This document shows positions 10,474-18,904 of a stretch of 64,000 nucleotides of DNA, piece after piece. Source of the stretch: Idiomarina sp. X4 (GTDB lineage Bacteria; Pseudomonadota; Gammaproteobacteria; Enterobacterales; Alteromonadaceae); the NCBI RefSeq assembly GCF_002808045.1, contig NZ_CP025000.1:744001-808000 (forward strand), written 5' to 3'. A program made the position numbers and the translations under genes. The notes under the pieces are model-generated. The model worked only from the letters and a program-made list of their open reading frames with translations. It was not told where the DNA came from and did not search any database. Within the stretch, counting starts at the first letter, position 1. Each line of letters opens with the position of its first letter.

Positions 10474-10487
10474 AAGAGTGCCTTCGT

Positions 10488-10516
10488 TTGTGTCCATGTG
10501 CAATGCGGTTTATAGT
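10488..10516 (+). promoter_or_regulatory. Candidate lpoA promoter
   Basis: TTGTGT (10488-10493) and TATAGT (10511-10516) are separated by 17 bases and precede the lpoA ATG by about 20 bases. A possible rsmI promoter (TTGACG and TATAAA, 15-base spacer) lies on the other strand of the same interval. Confidence 0.5.
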
Positions 10517-10534
10517 ATCACCGAATAGTCGTCA

Positions 10535-12418
10535 ATGCGGAATCTTACTGTGTTTAAAGCGTATCGTTTTGTTTTTATCGCCATTATTGCCTGCTTTGCT
10601 CTGACACAATGCACGTCAGCGCCTAAACGCACGCAGGCGCCGCAAGAGCGTCCGGACGTTCAACAGCAAACTCTTGATTTAGAAGACGCTAAAAGCTCCA
10701 CCGATTGGCTTAATGACGCTTGGCAGGCTTCCAATGACATCGCTAAAAACTCGGCTCTTGTGCAGGCAGCATTAACCTTACAAGATGAAAAGCAATGGCA
10801 AAAGTCAGCAGCGATACTGTCCCGCCTCGATAAAAGCCAACTCACTAGCGATGCAAACCGCTATTATCGTTTGGCTAAGGGTCGTTGGTACGCGCACAAT
10901 GAGCAATGGTCTTTGGTTTACGACGTTCTTAACGGGCTTCCCGAACGTTTCACTCAAAAAGAATACAAGCGTTTAACCCTTGAGTTGCTTGCTTTTGCCG
11001 CTAGTGAGAGTAAGCAGTACTGGCAAGCGCTGGTATGGCAAGTGGAAGCCCAACGCTATTCCGACGAACCTTCACCGCAACTGTTATGGCAGACAGCTCG
11101 CTGGGTTACTCAATCGCAACTGCCGGAAGCGCGCCCCAGAGACCTGATTTTAGCAGGTTGGTGGCGGCTCATTGATAATCACCACCAGGCAATGGCATCG
11201 CCCGAGTCTTTCGCAAGGTTACTGGATAACTGGCAAAACAGTTTTCCGAATCACCCCGCACAAGAACTGGTTCGCTCATGGAAGCAAGACAATAGTGAAC
11301 ATGCTGAATCGGAAATGAACACAGCTAAAACCATTGCGGTATTGCTGCCACTGTCTGGCCAATATGAAGCTCAAGGTTTGGCCGTGCGCGACGGTATCAT
11401 TGCAAAAGTCAGTGAAAACACCTCGTCTGAACTGGTCTTTATCGATACAAATGCATTAAGCTTCGAGCAACAACAGTCAAAAGTACAAGAGCTAATGCCG
11501 GCCGGCATTATTGGCCCCCTTTTAAAAGACTCAGTTACCCATTGGGTCAGCCAGGCAAATTCAACGATTCCTCAAGTATTCCTTAATCAGCTTGAAAACA
11601 ATACACCTCAATCGCTTGAAAGTGGCACAACCCTTTTCTTTGCGCTAAACCCCGAAACAGAAGCACAGCAAGCGTCAGACTTTATGAGCTCGGCATCGAG
11701 CCAAACTAAGCGTCCGCTGGTTCTGGCCGCGGACACGCCAAGTTCAAAGCGAATGGTTGAACGATACAAGGCAAGCTGGTCAGGTATTAATGAGCCTTCA
11801 GTCAGCCTATTTAGTCAGCGCGATGACATGAAGTCAGCGGTTGAAACATCGCTGGGGCTTATTGGCAGTAAAGAGCGTATTCGCGCAGTAAAAATTGCAG
11901 CAGGTAAAATCATCGTTGACGAGCAAGAGCGGAGTCGCCGTGATATAAGTGGTATTTACTTGCCGGGTAATCTCCAACAAGTTCGTCTGTTAAAACCCTT
12001 TATTGATGTAAGTATATCACCGTTTGCTCAGCGCATTCCTGTTTACGGAACCTCATCTGCGCATGAGCTCAGCAATCAACTGGGCGACAACGATTTGAAT
12101 GGTCTAATATTTTCAGAGACCCCTTGGCTAGTCCAAAATGGTGGGGAAAATATACTTCTCAATCAATGGCTTGAAGCTCGCCCGGGGTGGGGGCTGTCGC
12201 AAGCCAGATTAGCCGCTATGGGCTACGACAGTGTCGACTTAGTACAGCGTCTGGCTATCATGCAACGCATGCCCGGAACGCAATTGAAAGGTTTAAGCGG
12301 TGTCCTTAATGTGGAGCAACAAATTGTGCATAGGCAGTTACAATGGGCGGCATTTAGAAATGGACGTCTGACCGTATTAGAGGAACAGCCCAGTGCAGGA
12401 AAAAGTCGCAGGCAATAA
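10535..12418 (+). CDS. lpoA: LpoA, outer-membrane lipoprotein activator of PBP1A
   Basis: LpoA is anchored in the outer membrane and reaches through peptidoglycan to activate PBP1A. The 627-residue product begins with a lipoprotein signal ending in FALTQC, giving a lipidated cysteine near residue 26. An N-terminal TPR-like helical half (about residues 50-250) is followed by a periplasmic-binding-protein-like half starting near TIAVLLPLSGQYEAQGLAVR. It is somewhat shorter than E. coli LpoA (678). The start has no strong Shine-Dalgarno; a GTG a few codons downstream is an alternative. It heads the lpoA-yraN-diaA-dolP cluster, the same order as in E. coli. Confidence 0.93.
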   Translation: MRNLTVFKAYRFVFIAIIACFALTQCTSAPKRTQAPQERPDVQQQTLDLEDAKSSTDWLNDAWQASNDIAKNSALVQAALTLQDEKQWQKSAAILSRLDKSQLTSDANRYYRLAKGRWYAHNEQWSLVYDVLNGLPERFTQKEYKRLTLELLAFAASESKQYWQALVWQVEAQRYSDEPSPQLLWQTARWVTQSQLPEARPRDLILAGWWRLIDNHHQAMASPESFARLLDNWQNSFPNHPAQELVRSWKQDNSEHAESEMNTAKTIAVLLPLSGQYEAQGLAVRDGIIAKVSENTSSELVFIDTNALSFEQQQSKVQELMPAGIIGPLLKDSVTHWVSQANSTIPQVFLNQLENNTPQSLESGTTLFFALNPETEAQQASDFMSSASSQTKRPLVLAADTPSSKRMVERYKASWSGINEPSVSLFSQRDDMKSAVETSLGLIGSKERIRAVKIAAGKIIVDEQERSRRDISGIYLPGNLQQVRLLKPFIDVSISPFAQRIPVYGTSSAHELSNQLGDNDLNGLIFSETPWLVQNGGENILLNQWLEARPGWGLSQARLAAMGYDSVDLVQRLAIMQRMPGTQLKGLSGVLNVEQQIVHRQLQWAAFRNGRLTVLEEQPSAGKSRRQ

Positions 12419-12743
12419 AGCCGAAGCGTTGGCGAAGACGTTTCTGTCTCAACATAATATCAATACCGTAAAAGAAAATTATCGAATTGATGGCGGTGAG
12501 GTTGACCTAATCGCGAGAGATAAGAACTACTGGGTGTTTGTTGAAGTGAAGTATCGGGCGAATGAAAAGTTTGCGTCAATTCTGGAACAAATAACACCCC
12601 AGCAGTGTCGTAGAATTCGCTATACTGCGCGCCATTATTTAATGACTCATAATATCGATGAACACACCTCTGCCATTAGGTTTGATGTTATTGGTATTAG
12701 CGGAAGCTCTACTGAAATAGAATGGATTAAGGACGCATTTTAA
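12393..12743 (+). CDS. yraN: YraN, UPF0102 family putative nuclease-fold protein
   Basis: This small UPF0102 protein (116 residues) has unproven function. It shows a PD-(D/E)xK-like core: GGEVDLIARDKNYWVFVEVK contains the E-x-D and E-x-K spacing, and the C-terminal EIEWIKDAF matches the end of E. coli YraN. The start is GTG, 26 bases inside the lpoA end, with GAGGA upstream. Tight coupling with lpoA and diaA is conserved. Confidence 0.92.
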   Translation: MQEKVAGNKAEALAKTFLSQHNINTVKENYRIDGGEVDLIARDKNYWVFVEVKYRANEKFASILEQITPQQCRRIRYTARHYLMTHNIDEHTSAIRFDVIGISGSSTEIEWIKDAF

Positions 12744-12745
12744 CA

Positions 12746-13288
12746 ATGATGACTGACGAGTCTGTAAAAGCGCTTTTTACACAGAGCATTCAAACCCAAA
12801 TATCAGCGGTTGAAAGTCTTTCTGAAGACATGCAAGGAACTGTTGAATTGCTTGTTGGGCACTTGCTTAACGGCCAACGCGTCTTTATCTCAGGAACCGA
12901 TACGAGCAGCTCGCTAGCAGGTCATTTTGTACACTTAATGACAGAAGGAATGAAGTTGGAGCGTCCTCCTTTTCCTGTCATGAGCTTGTCTGCCAATCCG
13001 AAAAAACAACTGGCAGCACTCGGTCAGTCCGGAGATATATTACTGGTTATTGCGGATAAAGATTCAGAGCAACTGACCGGCGTCATGGAAAGTGCGATTA
13101 GCCGAGAGATGATCATTATTGCACTAACTGGCGAAGGCAACGAGTTAGTATCAGGGTTACTCGGCCCTAATGATGTTGAGCTGCGCGTCCCAAGCTTAAA
13201 TGCAGCTAGAGTGTTAGAAACACAGTTATTTATACTGCACAGCCTGTGCGAGCAAATTGAGTCGACTATTTTTCCTGAGGAGCATTAA
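12746..13288 (+). CDS. diaA: DiaA, SIS-domain DnaA initiator-associating protein
   Basis: DiaA binds DnaA and promotes its assembly at oriC. The 180-residue protein is a single SIS domain (NGQRVFISGTDTSSSLAGHF at the start, ALTGEGNELVSGLLG later). It is slightly shorter than E. coli DiaA (196). Two consecutive ATG codons open the frame; either could be used. It sits 2 bases after yraN and 1 base before dolP. Confidence 0.9.
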   Translation: MMTDESVKALFTQSIQTQISAVESLSEDMQGTVELLVGHLLNGQRVFISGTDTSSSLAGHFVHLMTEGMKLERPPFPVMSLSANPKKQLAALGQSGDILLVIADKDSEQLTGVMESAISREMIIIALTGEGNELVSGLLGPNDVELRVPSLNAARVLETQLFILHSLCEQIESTIFPEEH

Positions 13289-13289
13289 G

Positions 13290-13868
13290 ATGGTGAGTCA
13301 AAGTCGTCATAGTCTAATTATTGCGGCACTTTGTTTAGGTCTCCTTCAAGGCTGCGCTGCAGTAGCCGTTGGTGCTGCCGCCGTAGGGGTTAGCTCTGCC
13401 AGCGATCCTCGCACTATTGGTACACAAATCGATGATCAAACCATTGAAATGAAAGCCAACGCTAAATTAGGTAATGAAGAAAGACTCAATAAAGCGCGAG
13501 TGGTCGCGGTGAGTTATAACAACAATGTCCTTCTTATTGGGCAGGCACCAACAGAAGCGTTGAAGCGCCTTGCTGAAGACACCATTCGCGATACCAACGG
13601 CATTAATCAGATATTTAATCAAATTCGCATTGGCTCTAAAGCGAGCGCCGGGGTGTTAGCTGGCGATAGCTGGATAACCAGTAAAATTAAGCTAAAGTTC
13701 GCCAGTAACGAGGCCGTACCAGCCACTAGTATCAAGGTGGTGACAGAGAACGCGGAAGTTTTCTTATTAGGTAATGTCACTCAGCAACAGGCAAACGCGG
13801 CTATAGAAATAGCCAGAAATGTTGATGGTGTAGAAAGGGTCATTAAGGCATTAACAATTAAGGGTTAA
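13290..13868 (+). CDS. dolP: DolP (YraP), dual BON-domain outer-membrane lipoprotein
   Basis: DolP is an outer-membrane lipoprotein that supports envelope integrity and BamA function. The 192-residue product has a lipoprotein signal with lipobox LLQGC and two BON domains (about residues 45-115 and 122-192). The ATG at 13290 is chosen because GAGGAG lies 7 bases upstream, overlapping the end of diaA; an ORF start 11 codons earlier would spoil the signal peptide. Length agrees with E. coli DolP (191). Confidence 0.94.
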   Translation: MVSQSRHSLIIAALCLGLLQGCAAVAVGAAAVGVSSASDPRTIGTQIDDQTIEMKANAKLGNEERLNKARVVAVSYNNNVLLIGQAPTEALKRLAEDTIRDTNGINQIFNQIRIGSKASAGVLAGDSWITSKIKLKFASNEAVPATSIKVVTENAEVFLLGNVTQQQANAAIEIARNVDGVERVIKALTIKG

Positions 13869-13876
13869 TGCCTTAA
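13843..13876. terminator. Inverted repeat between convergent dolP and sspB
   Basis: TTAAGGCATTAAC (13843-13855) is repeated perfectly inverted as GTTAATGCCTTAA (13864-13876) around an 8-base loop, overlapping the dolP stop codon. No strong T-run follows on either strand, so it is only a possible bidirectional terminator. Confidence 0.5.
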
Positions 13877-13880
13877 CACT

Positions 13881-14309
13881 TTACTTTACAACTTTCAGAT
13901 GACTGCGCTTTTTAGGCTTATCTGAGCTGCTATCACTACTCTCTTCTGACGAAGACGTTGACGCTTCAGCTTCTTCAAGTTCAGGCATATTGTCAAGTTC
14001 GGGCTCTGCTTCGAACATGGCACCAGCGCCATTTTCACGCGCATAAATCGCTAACGCCGCAGTCATAGGAACAACGACCTGCATCGGCTTTCCACCAAAT
14101 CGGGCGTTAAACCTAACTTCAGCATCACCCAACTGCAATCCTTGTACTGCAGATGACGATATATTGAGAACTATTTGTCCATCGCTAACGAAGTTTTGAG
14201 GCACTACTGTCCCCACAATAGTAGCGTCAACCACCAAATGAGGAGTGAGCTCATTGTCAACGATCCACTCATACAGTGCTCGCAATAAGTAAGGACGTTT
14301 CGGTGTCAT
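13881..14309 (-). CDS. sspB: SspB, ClpXP specificity adaptor
   Basis: SspB tethers ssrA-tagged proteins, and RseA in E. coli, to ClpXP. The 142-residue protein has the conserved globular part PKRPYLLRALYEWIVDNELT, DGQIVLNIS, VRFNARFGG and AIYARENGAGAMF. An acidic linker rich in Glu and Ser follows, and the C-terminal LKVVK matches the ClpX-docking tail (LRVVK in E. coli). The ATG at 14309 follows GGAGG closely; the longer frame starts at a GTG inside that site and is rejected. It is downstream of sspA by 39 bases. Confidence 0.96.
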   Translation of the reverse strand: MTPKRPYLLRALYEWIVDNELTPHLVVDATIVGTVVPQNFVSDGQIVLNISSSAVQGLQLGDAEVRFNARFGGKPMQVVVPMTAALAIYARENGAGAMFEAEPELDNMPELEEAEASTSSSEESSDSSSDKPKKRSHLKVVK

Positions 14310-14348
14310 CGTTACTTCCTCCACCTTTGAAGCAAATGGTCGCGTTTA

Positions 14349-14972
14349 TTAGGCGCGCGCAAGCTCTCTTTCAGCTTCAGTCAAAGAGTCCTGAAAAGTC
14401 TTACGTTCAAACAGGCGAACCATATACTGTTTGATTTCTTTTGCACCCTGACCTTCCAACTCAATGCCATATGCCGGTAAGCGCCAAAGTAGTGGTGCAA
14501 GGTAGCAATCGACCAAGCTGAACTCTTCACTCATGAAGTAAGGTGCATCAGCGAAGACCGGCGCCAACGACAGAATGCCTTCTTTCAACTCTTGCTTAGC
14601 TTGTGCATCACCATTCGCTATTTGGTCCGCTAGCGAGTACCAATCTCTCTCGATGCGGTACATCATTAAGCGACTAGTGCCTCGTGCGACCGGGTAAACC
14701 GGCATAAGCGGAGGATGTGGAAAGCGCTCGTCTAAATATTCCATAATGATTTGTGCGTTATAAAGCACTAAATCACGATCAACAAGCGTGGGTGCCGCCT
14801 CGGGATATGGGTTAAGCTGCAATAAATCTTCCGGTGTATAGTCTTCCGTCACGAACGTGATTTCAACACCAACACCTTTTTCAGCCAAAACCAAACGCAC
14901 CTGATGACTTTTTAAATCATCCTTTCCTGAATATAACGTCATTACTGAGCGTTTATTTGCTGTTACAGCCAT
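14349..14972 (-). CDS. sspA: SspA, stringent starvation protein A (RNA polymerase-associated)
   Basis: SspA has a glutathione-transferase fold, binds RNA polymerase and supports stationary-phase and acid survival. The 207-residue protein begins with the GST-like thioredoxin module (TLYSGKDDLKSHQVRLVLAEKGV) followed by a helical C-terminal domain with YFMSEEFSLVDCYLAPLLWRL. A good ribosome site (GGAG, AAGGA) precedes the ATG. It forms an sspA-sspB pair as in E. coli. Confidence 0.95.
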   Translation of the reverse strand: MAVTANKRSVMTLYSGKDDLKSHQVRLVLAEKGVGVEITFVTEDYTPEDLLQLNPYPEAAPTLVDRDLVLYNAQIIMEYLDERFPHPPLMPVYPVARGTSRLMMYRIERDWYSLADQIANGDAQAKQELKEGILSLAPVFADAPYFMSEEFSLVDCYLAPLLWRLPAYGIELEGQGAKEIKQYMVRLFERKTFQDSLTEAERELARA

Positions 14973-14998
14973 TCCTTTCTCCAGATAATATCAACGGC

Positions 14999-15022
14999 AA
15001 AAGGGTGGCAAGCCACCCTTTT
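14999..15022 (-). terminator. Terminator after petABC
   Basis: AAAAGGGTGG and CCACCCTTTT form a perfect 10-base stem with a 4-base loop, ending in TTTT in either direction. It lies 31 bases past the petC stop. A second small hairpin (TCCGC, GAAA tetraloop on the minus strand, GCGGA; 15027-15040) lies just before it. Confidence 0.8.
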
Positions 15023-15053
15023 AAACTCCGCTTTCGCGGACAAACAGACCCAA

Positions 15054-15788
15054 TTACTTAAGATCTTTCCAAAACTCTTTTTTCAAGAACCAGGCTAAAA
15101 GCGTAAATATAAGTAGGAATCCGAATACAAACCATCCAATACGACGTTGCTCTAATAGCATTGGCTCGCCCATGTAAACTAAGAACGACGTCAAATCAAG
15201 CGCTGCCTGATCATATTCGCTCTCTGATAGGCGACCGCTACCATCGGTTTTAATTCCTACATAAACGTCTTTCATCTTCCCGTCGATCATACGTTCTTCG
15301 TATGTTTTCTCCGGTACACCTTGAAGCTCTTGCAATACGTGCGGCATGCCCACATTCGGGAACACTGCATTATTCACACCAAACGGACGGCTGTCGTCTT
15401 TATAGAACGAACGCAGATAAGTATATATCCAGTCCGCACCACGTACACGAGCCACGTTGGTTAAATCCGGTGCTGCAGTGCCGAACCAGTTAGACGCTGC
15501 TTCGGTGCTCATATTATTGGTAATACGGTCACCCGCTTTTTGGCCAGTAAACTGCAAGTTTTCTTCACCCAGCTCCTGTGGAATGCCAAGATCTTCAAAG
15601 GTTCGATTATAACGATGATACTGCAATTGGTGACAACCCAAGCAGTAGTTCATGTATAACTGTGCACCACGTTGCAGTGATGCTTTATCGTGCAGATCAA
15701 CCTCAGCTTCGTCCAAAGGTACGGTTGGACCCGCCGCGAAAACCAGCGACGGGACCAAAGTAATAAGAGCGATTAACAATTTTTTCAT
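15054..15788 (-). CDS. petC: PetC, cytochrome c1 of the bc1 complex
   Basis: Cytochrome c1 carries electrons from the Rieske protein to soluble cytochrome c in the periplasm. The 244-residue precursor has a signal peptide (MKKLLIALITLVPSLVFAAG), the haem-attachment motif CLGCH at residues 49-53, a later PNVGMPHVL that may give the axial methionine, and a C-terminal membrane anchor (IGWFVFGFLLIFTLLAWFL). It overlaps petB by 4 bases. A bc1 complex indicates aerobic respiration through cytochrome c oxidase. Confidence 0.96.
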   Translation of the reverse strand: MKKLLIALITLVPSLVFAAGPTVPLDEAEVDLHDKASLQRGAQLYMNYCLGCHQLQYHRYNRTFEDLGIPQELGEENLQFTGQKAGDRITNNMSTEAASNWFGTAAPDLTNVARVRGADWIYTYLRSFYKDDSRPFGVNNAVFPNVGMPHVLQELQGVPEKTYEERMIDGKMKDVYVGIKTDGSGRLSESEYDQAALDLTSFLVYMGEPMLLEQRRIGWFVFGFLLIFTLLAWFLKKEFWKDLK

Positions 15789-17053
15789 TTCGACGTCACC
15801 CTTTCTGGAACCGGTTTCGTCTTCTCACGTTTACTGTAGAACCACAGTAACCCGAAGAAAGCGAAGTATAGGAACGTAAATATTTGCGCAAAAATAGTCG
15901 CTACAGGCGTCGCAGGCTGAGTACCTAAATAGCCAAGCACAATGAAGCTAATCGCAAATACGGTTAAGTTCAGTTTGTGCAATACGCTACGGAAGCGAAT
16001 TGAGCGAACTTTACCACGATCTATCCATGGCAACAGCGCCAGGAAAACAATCGCTGCGAACATTAAAATAACGCCGAATAACTTGTCTGGTACCGCACGC
16101 AAAATTGCGTAGAACGGAGTGAAGTACCAAACAGGCGCGATATGCTCTGGTGTTTTCAGAGGGTTCGCTGGCTCAAAGTTTGGTGGCTCCAGGAAAAATC
16201 CACCCATTTCCGGATTAAAGAAAATGACGTAGCAGAAAACAAAAAGAAACACACCGAAACCGAACATATCTTTAATAATGTAATAAGGGAAGAACGGTAT
16301 TGAGTCGACGATGTCTTTCTTACTTGTAAAGCGCTCGTGGAATTTGAATTTTGGTTTTTCTTCGTCAGGCACAGAACCTTTTGGCTTCTTAGTATCAATG
16401 CCATCAGGGTTGTTTGAGCCAACTTCGTGCAGCGCAACAATGTGTAAGAACACCAAAATAACCAATACCAGAGGCAATGCTATCACGTGCAGTGCAAAGA
16501 ATCGGTTCAGGGTTGCGCCGGAAATAACGTAGTCACCACGAATCCATAATGTCAGGTCATCACCAATTACAGGAATAGCACCAAACAATGAAATGATGAC
16601 CTGTGCACCCCAGTAGGACATTTGTCCCCAAGGCAATAAGTAACCCATGAAGGCTTCTGCCATAAGTACCAGGAATATGAACATACCGAACAACCAGATA
16701 AGCTCTCTGGGCTTCTGGTACGAACCATACATCATGCCGCGGAACATATGCAGATAGACAACAACGAAGAACGCGGAGGCACCGGTTGAGTGCATGTAAC
16801 GCAATAACCAGCCGTATTCGACGTCACGCATAATGTATTCAACTGACGCAAACGCACCTTCGGCACTTGGTACATAATTCATTGTCAGCCAAACACCGGT
16901 CAGTATTTGGTTAATAAGAACTATCGTTGCCAAAAAACCAAAAACATACCACATATTGAAGTTTTTTGGAGCTGGGTACTGCGCCAGGTGGATGTTCCAG
17001 GTTTTTGTCATTGGGATGCGAGCATCCATCCACTCTACAAATCGCTTAAACAT
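15785..17053 (-). CDS. petB: PetB, cytochrome b of the bc1 complex
   Basis: This is the membrane-embedded quinol-oxidising subunit. The 422-residue polytopic protein has the b-type signatures HSTGASAFFVVVYLHMFRG and, further on, RFFALHVIALPLVLVILVFLH, which supply the paired haem-ligand histidines. It also has the Qo-site PVWYFTPFYAILRA, a PEWY-like segment with PVWY. The length is that of full-length bacterial cytochrome b rather than the split b6/subunit IV form. Start and stop are coupled to petA (TAATG) and petC (4-base overlap). Confidence 0.97.
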   Translation of the reverse strand: MFKRFVEWMDARIPMTKTWNIHLAQYPAPKNFNMWYVFGFLATIVLINQILTGVWLTMNYVPSAEGAFASVEYIMRDVEYGWLLRYMHSTGASAFFVVVYLHMFRGMMYGSYQKPRELIWLFGMFIFLVLMAEAFMGYLLPWGQMSYWGAQVIISLFGAIPVIGDDLTLWIRGDYVISGATLNRFFALHVIALPLVLVILVFLHIVALHEVGSNNPDGIDTKKPKGSVPDEEKPKFKFHERFTSKKDIVDSIPFFPYYIIKDMFGFGVFLFVFCYVIFFNPEMGGFFLEPPNFEPANPLKTPEHIAPVWYFTPFYAILRAVPDKLFGVILMFAAIVFLALLPWIDRGKVRSIRFRSVLHKLNLTVFAISFIVLGYLGTQPATPVATIFAQIFTFLYFAFFGLLWFYSKREKTKPVPERVTSK

Positions 17054-17643
17054 TATGCTTGCCCCTTATCTTCACCCACCAAAATGGTGTTCTCGTCGAC
17101 AAAGTAATGCGGCGGTACAACCAAGTTTAATGGTGCAGGGACGCTTTGGAATACACGTCCGGCGATATCAAACTTAGAGCCATGGCATGGGCAGAAAAAG
17201 CCTGATTCCACACCTTCTACGTGTTCGCCCATTCCGTTCGGCAAATAAGATGGAGAACAGCCCAAGTGAGTACAAATACCTACCGCAACAAAGAACTCTT
17301 TTTTAATTGAACGGTATTGATTCTGTGCGTAAGGAGGCTGTTGTGGTTCTTCCGAATTCGGATCACGAAGTCTGTCTTCAATTTCTGTCAGCTCATTAAG
17401 CATATCCGGTGTACGACGCACAACCCAGACAGGTTTGCCTCGCCATTTCACACGGATTAACTGACCCGGTTCAGCTTTACGAATATTCACTTCTACAGGT
17501 GCACCCGCGTTTTTCGCTCTCGCACTCGGATTCCACGACGCTATAAAAGGAACGGCGACACCCACCGCACCAGCACCGCCAACCACTGAGGTAGCGACAG
17601 TCAAAAAACGACGGCGACCTTTATCTACAGGCGCATTGCTCAT
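17053..17643 (-). CDS. petA: PetA, Rieske iron-sulphur subunit of the bc1 complex
   Basis: This protein accepts an electron from quinol through its 2Fe-2S cluster. The 196-residue protein has a twin-arginine-type N-terminus (KGRRRFLTVATS) that also acts as membrane anchor. The cluster motifs are complete: CTHLGC at 124-129 and CPCH at 151-154, followed by GSKFD. The ATG at 17643 (MSNAPVDKG) has GGAG about 9 bases upstream; the frame is open ten codons further but without support. It is the first gene of petABC. Confidence 0.96.
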   Translation of the reverse strand: MSNAPVDKGRRRFLTVATSVVGGAGAVGVAVPFIASWNPSARAKNAGAPVEVNIRKAEPGQLIRVKWRGKPVWVVRRTPDMLNELTEIEDRLRDPNSEEPQQPPYAQNQYRSIKKEFFVAVGICTHLGCSPSYLPNGMGEHVEGVESGFFCPCHGSKFDIAGRVFQSVPAPLNLVVPPHYFVDENTILVGEDKGQA

Positions 17644-17745
17644 CCATCTATTCTCCAGTTTTGGACGCCTCACGATTCATTGTCGCGAAGTCGGAATTAG
17701 CTGCTGCTTTTGTCCGCTTTAGCGGATCACAGAAAATGCTTTGAG

Positions 17746-17774
17746 ATAATAAAGAAAAGACACACTTTTTACAA
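17746..17774 (-). promoter_or_regulatory. Candidate petABC promoter
   Basis: On the minus strand TTGTAA (17769-17774) and TATTAT (17746-17751) are exactly 17 bases apart, about 100 bases ahead of petA. The untranslated leader contains a small perfect hairpin (TCCGCT, 2-base loop, AGCGGA; 17713-17726). Confidence 0.65.
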
Positions 17775-17820
17775 GAGTAATGCGTCGACAACTGAGGCGT
17801 AACCCTGTTGGAGTACGCAT

Positions 17821-17847
17821 AAAAAAACCCAGCCGGAGCTGGGTTTT
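17821..17847 (-). terminator. Rho-independent terminator of rplM-rpsI
   Basis: AAAAACCCAGC and GCTGGGTTTTT form an 11-base stem around a 4-base loop; read on the minus strand the stem ends in a run of seven T. It lies 22 bases past the rpsI stop and separates it from petABC. Confidence 0.92.
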
Positions 17848-17868
17848 TGACACCACACAAAAAGCAAA

Positions 17869-18261
17869 TTAACGCTTCGAGAATTGTGGGCGTTTACGTG
17901 CTTTATGCAAGCCGATTTTCTTACGTTCAACCTGACGTGCGTCACGAGTAACGTAACCTTCTTTACGCAACGTAGAACGTAGCGCTTCGTCGTATTGCAT
18001 TAATGCACGAGTGATACCGTGACGAATCGCACCTGCCTGACCAGTAGTACCACCACCACTTACAGTGATGTAAAGGTCAAACTTCTCAGTCATCTCTACC
18101 GCTTCTAATGGCTGACGAACAACCATTTGTGCGGTTTCACGACCGAAGTATTCGTTCAGTTCACGTTGATTAATTTTGATGTTGCCGCTACCAGGACGCA
18201 AAAATACGCGAGCCGTGGAATTTTTGCGACGACCAGTACCGTAGTATTGATTATCTGCCAT
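17869..18261 (-). CDS. rpsI: Ribosomal protein S9
   Basis: This is the 30S subunit protein bS9/uS9, whose C-terminal tail reaches the P-site tRNA. It has 130 residues, as in E. coli, with [19 protein letters not shown] at the N-terminus and the basic tail [11 protein letters not shown]. It lies 17 bases after rplM in the usual two-gene operon. Confidence 0.99.
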   Translation of the reverse strand: MADNQYYGTGRRKNSTARVFLRPGSGNIKINQRELNEYFGRETAQMVVRQPLEAVEMTEKFDLYITVSGGGTTGQAGAIRHGITRALMQYDEALRSTLRKEGYVTRDARQVERKKIGLHKARKRPQFSKR

Positions 18262-18278
18262 AGTGTTCTTGCTCCGTA

Positions 18279-18707
18279 TTATATATCCAGTTGTTTCGGC
18301 TGTTGAGCATTATGGTTATGCTCAGCACCTGCGTACACTTTCAGTTTACGGAACATGGCACGACCCAATGGACCACGGGGTAACATACCTTTAACCGCTT
18401 TCTGAATGACCATTTCTGGTTTCTTAGCAATCAGCTTTTCAAAACTGATTGATTTGATACCACCCGGAAATCCAGTGTGCGAGTAGTACATCTTGTCCTG
18501 AGCTTTGTTACCGGTTACAGCAACTTTCTCAGCGTTAACAACAACGATGTAATCGCCAGTGTCAACGTGAGGTGTGTACTCAGGCTTGTGCTTGCCGCGC
18601 AGGCGACGAGCGATTTCAGTAGCTAAACGACCCAAAGTTTTGCCTTCAGCGTCTACTACGTACCAGTCGCGTTTTACCGTTTCTGGCTTGGCTACAAATG
18701 TTTTCAT
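18279..18707 (-). CDS. rplM: Ribosomal protein L13
   Basis: This is the 50S subunit protein uL13. It has 142 residues, identical in length to E. coli, beginning [20 protein letters not shown] and containing [22 protein letters not shown] and [18 protein letters not shown]. It is the first gene of rplM-rpsI; a leader of about 150 bases precedes it. Confidence 0.99.
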   Translation of the reverse strand: MKTFVAKPETVKRDWYVVDAEGKTLGRLATEIARRLRGKHKPEYTPHVDTGDYIVVVNAEKVAVTGNKAQDKMYYSHTGFPGGIKSISFEKLIAKKPEMVIQKAVKGMLPRGPLGRAMFRKLKVYAGAEHNHNAQQPKQLDI

Positions 18708-18867
18708 TGTATAAAACCTACATTTTAAAAGTTCACGGACAGTAATTCCGGGCTTCCCCGCGAATCACAACAATAAAATAATGAATAAAATCATTAATTT
18801 ACTTGCTGCAACCATCACTTAACCGAAGTTAACGTAATGGACTGTAACGTGGGCTGCGCGGATTATA
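18708..18867 (-). promoter_or_regulatory. rplM promoter -10 and mRNA leader (possible L13 leader)
   Basis: A consensus -10 TATAAT lies on the minus strand at 18862-18867; no convincing -35 is seen at the right spacing. About 150 bases of leader follow before the rplM ATG. E. coli rplM carries an autoregulatory L13 leader at this place. I cannot fold this stretch reliably, so an L13-binding structure is only a suggestion. Confidence 0.45.
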
Positions 18868-18869
18868 GG

Positions 18870-18898
18870 AAAAATGCGGTCAAAGATCACGCATTTTT
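18870..18898 (-). terminator. Terminator after zapE, abutting the rplM promoter
   Basis: AAAAATGCG and CGCATTTTT form a 9-base stem with an 11-base loop, ending in a T-run on the minus strand, 7 bases past the zapE stop. The rplM -10 box begins 3 bases further on. Confidence 0.75.
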
Positions 18899-18904
18899 TG
18901 AAAT

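Noticed and set aside
13257..13289. Longer start for dolP
   Set aside because: It would lie within diaA and place 11 extra residues ahead of a normal lipoprotein signal; the ATG with GAGGAG upstream fits better.
17648..17860. Small minus-strand open frame upstream of petA
   Set aside because: It spans the rpsI terminator and the likely petABC promoter; no ribosome site or recognisable protein.
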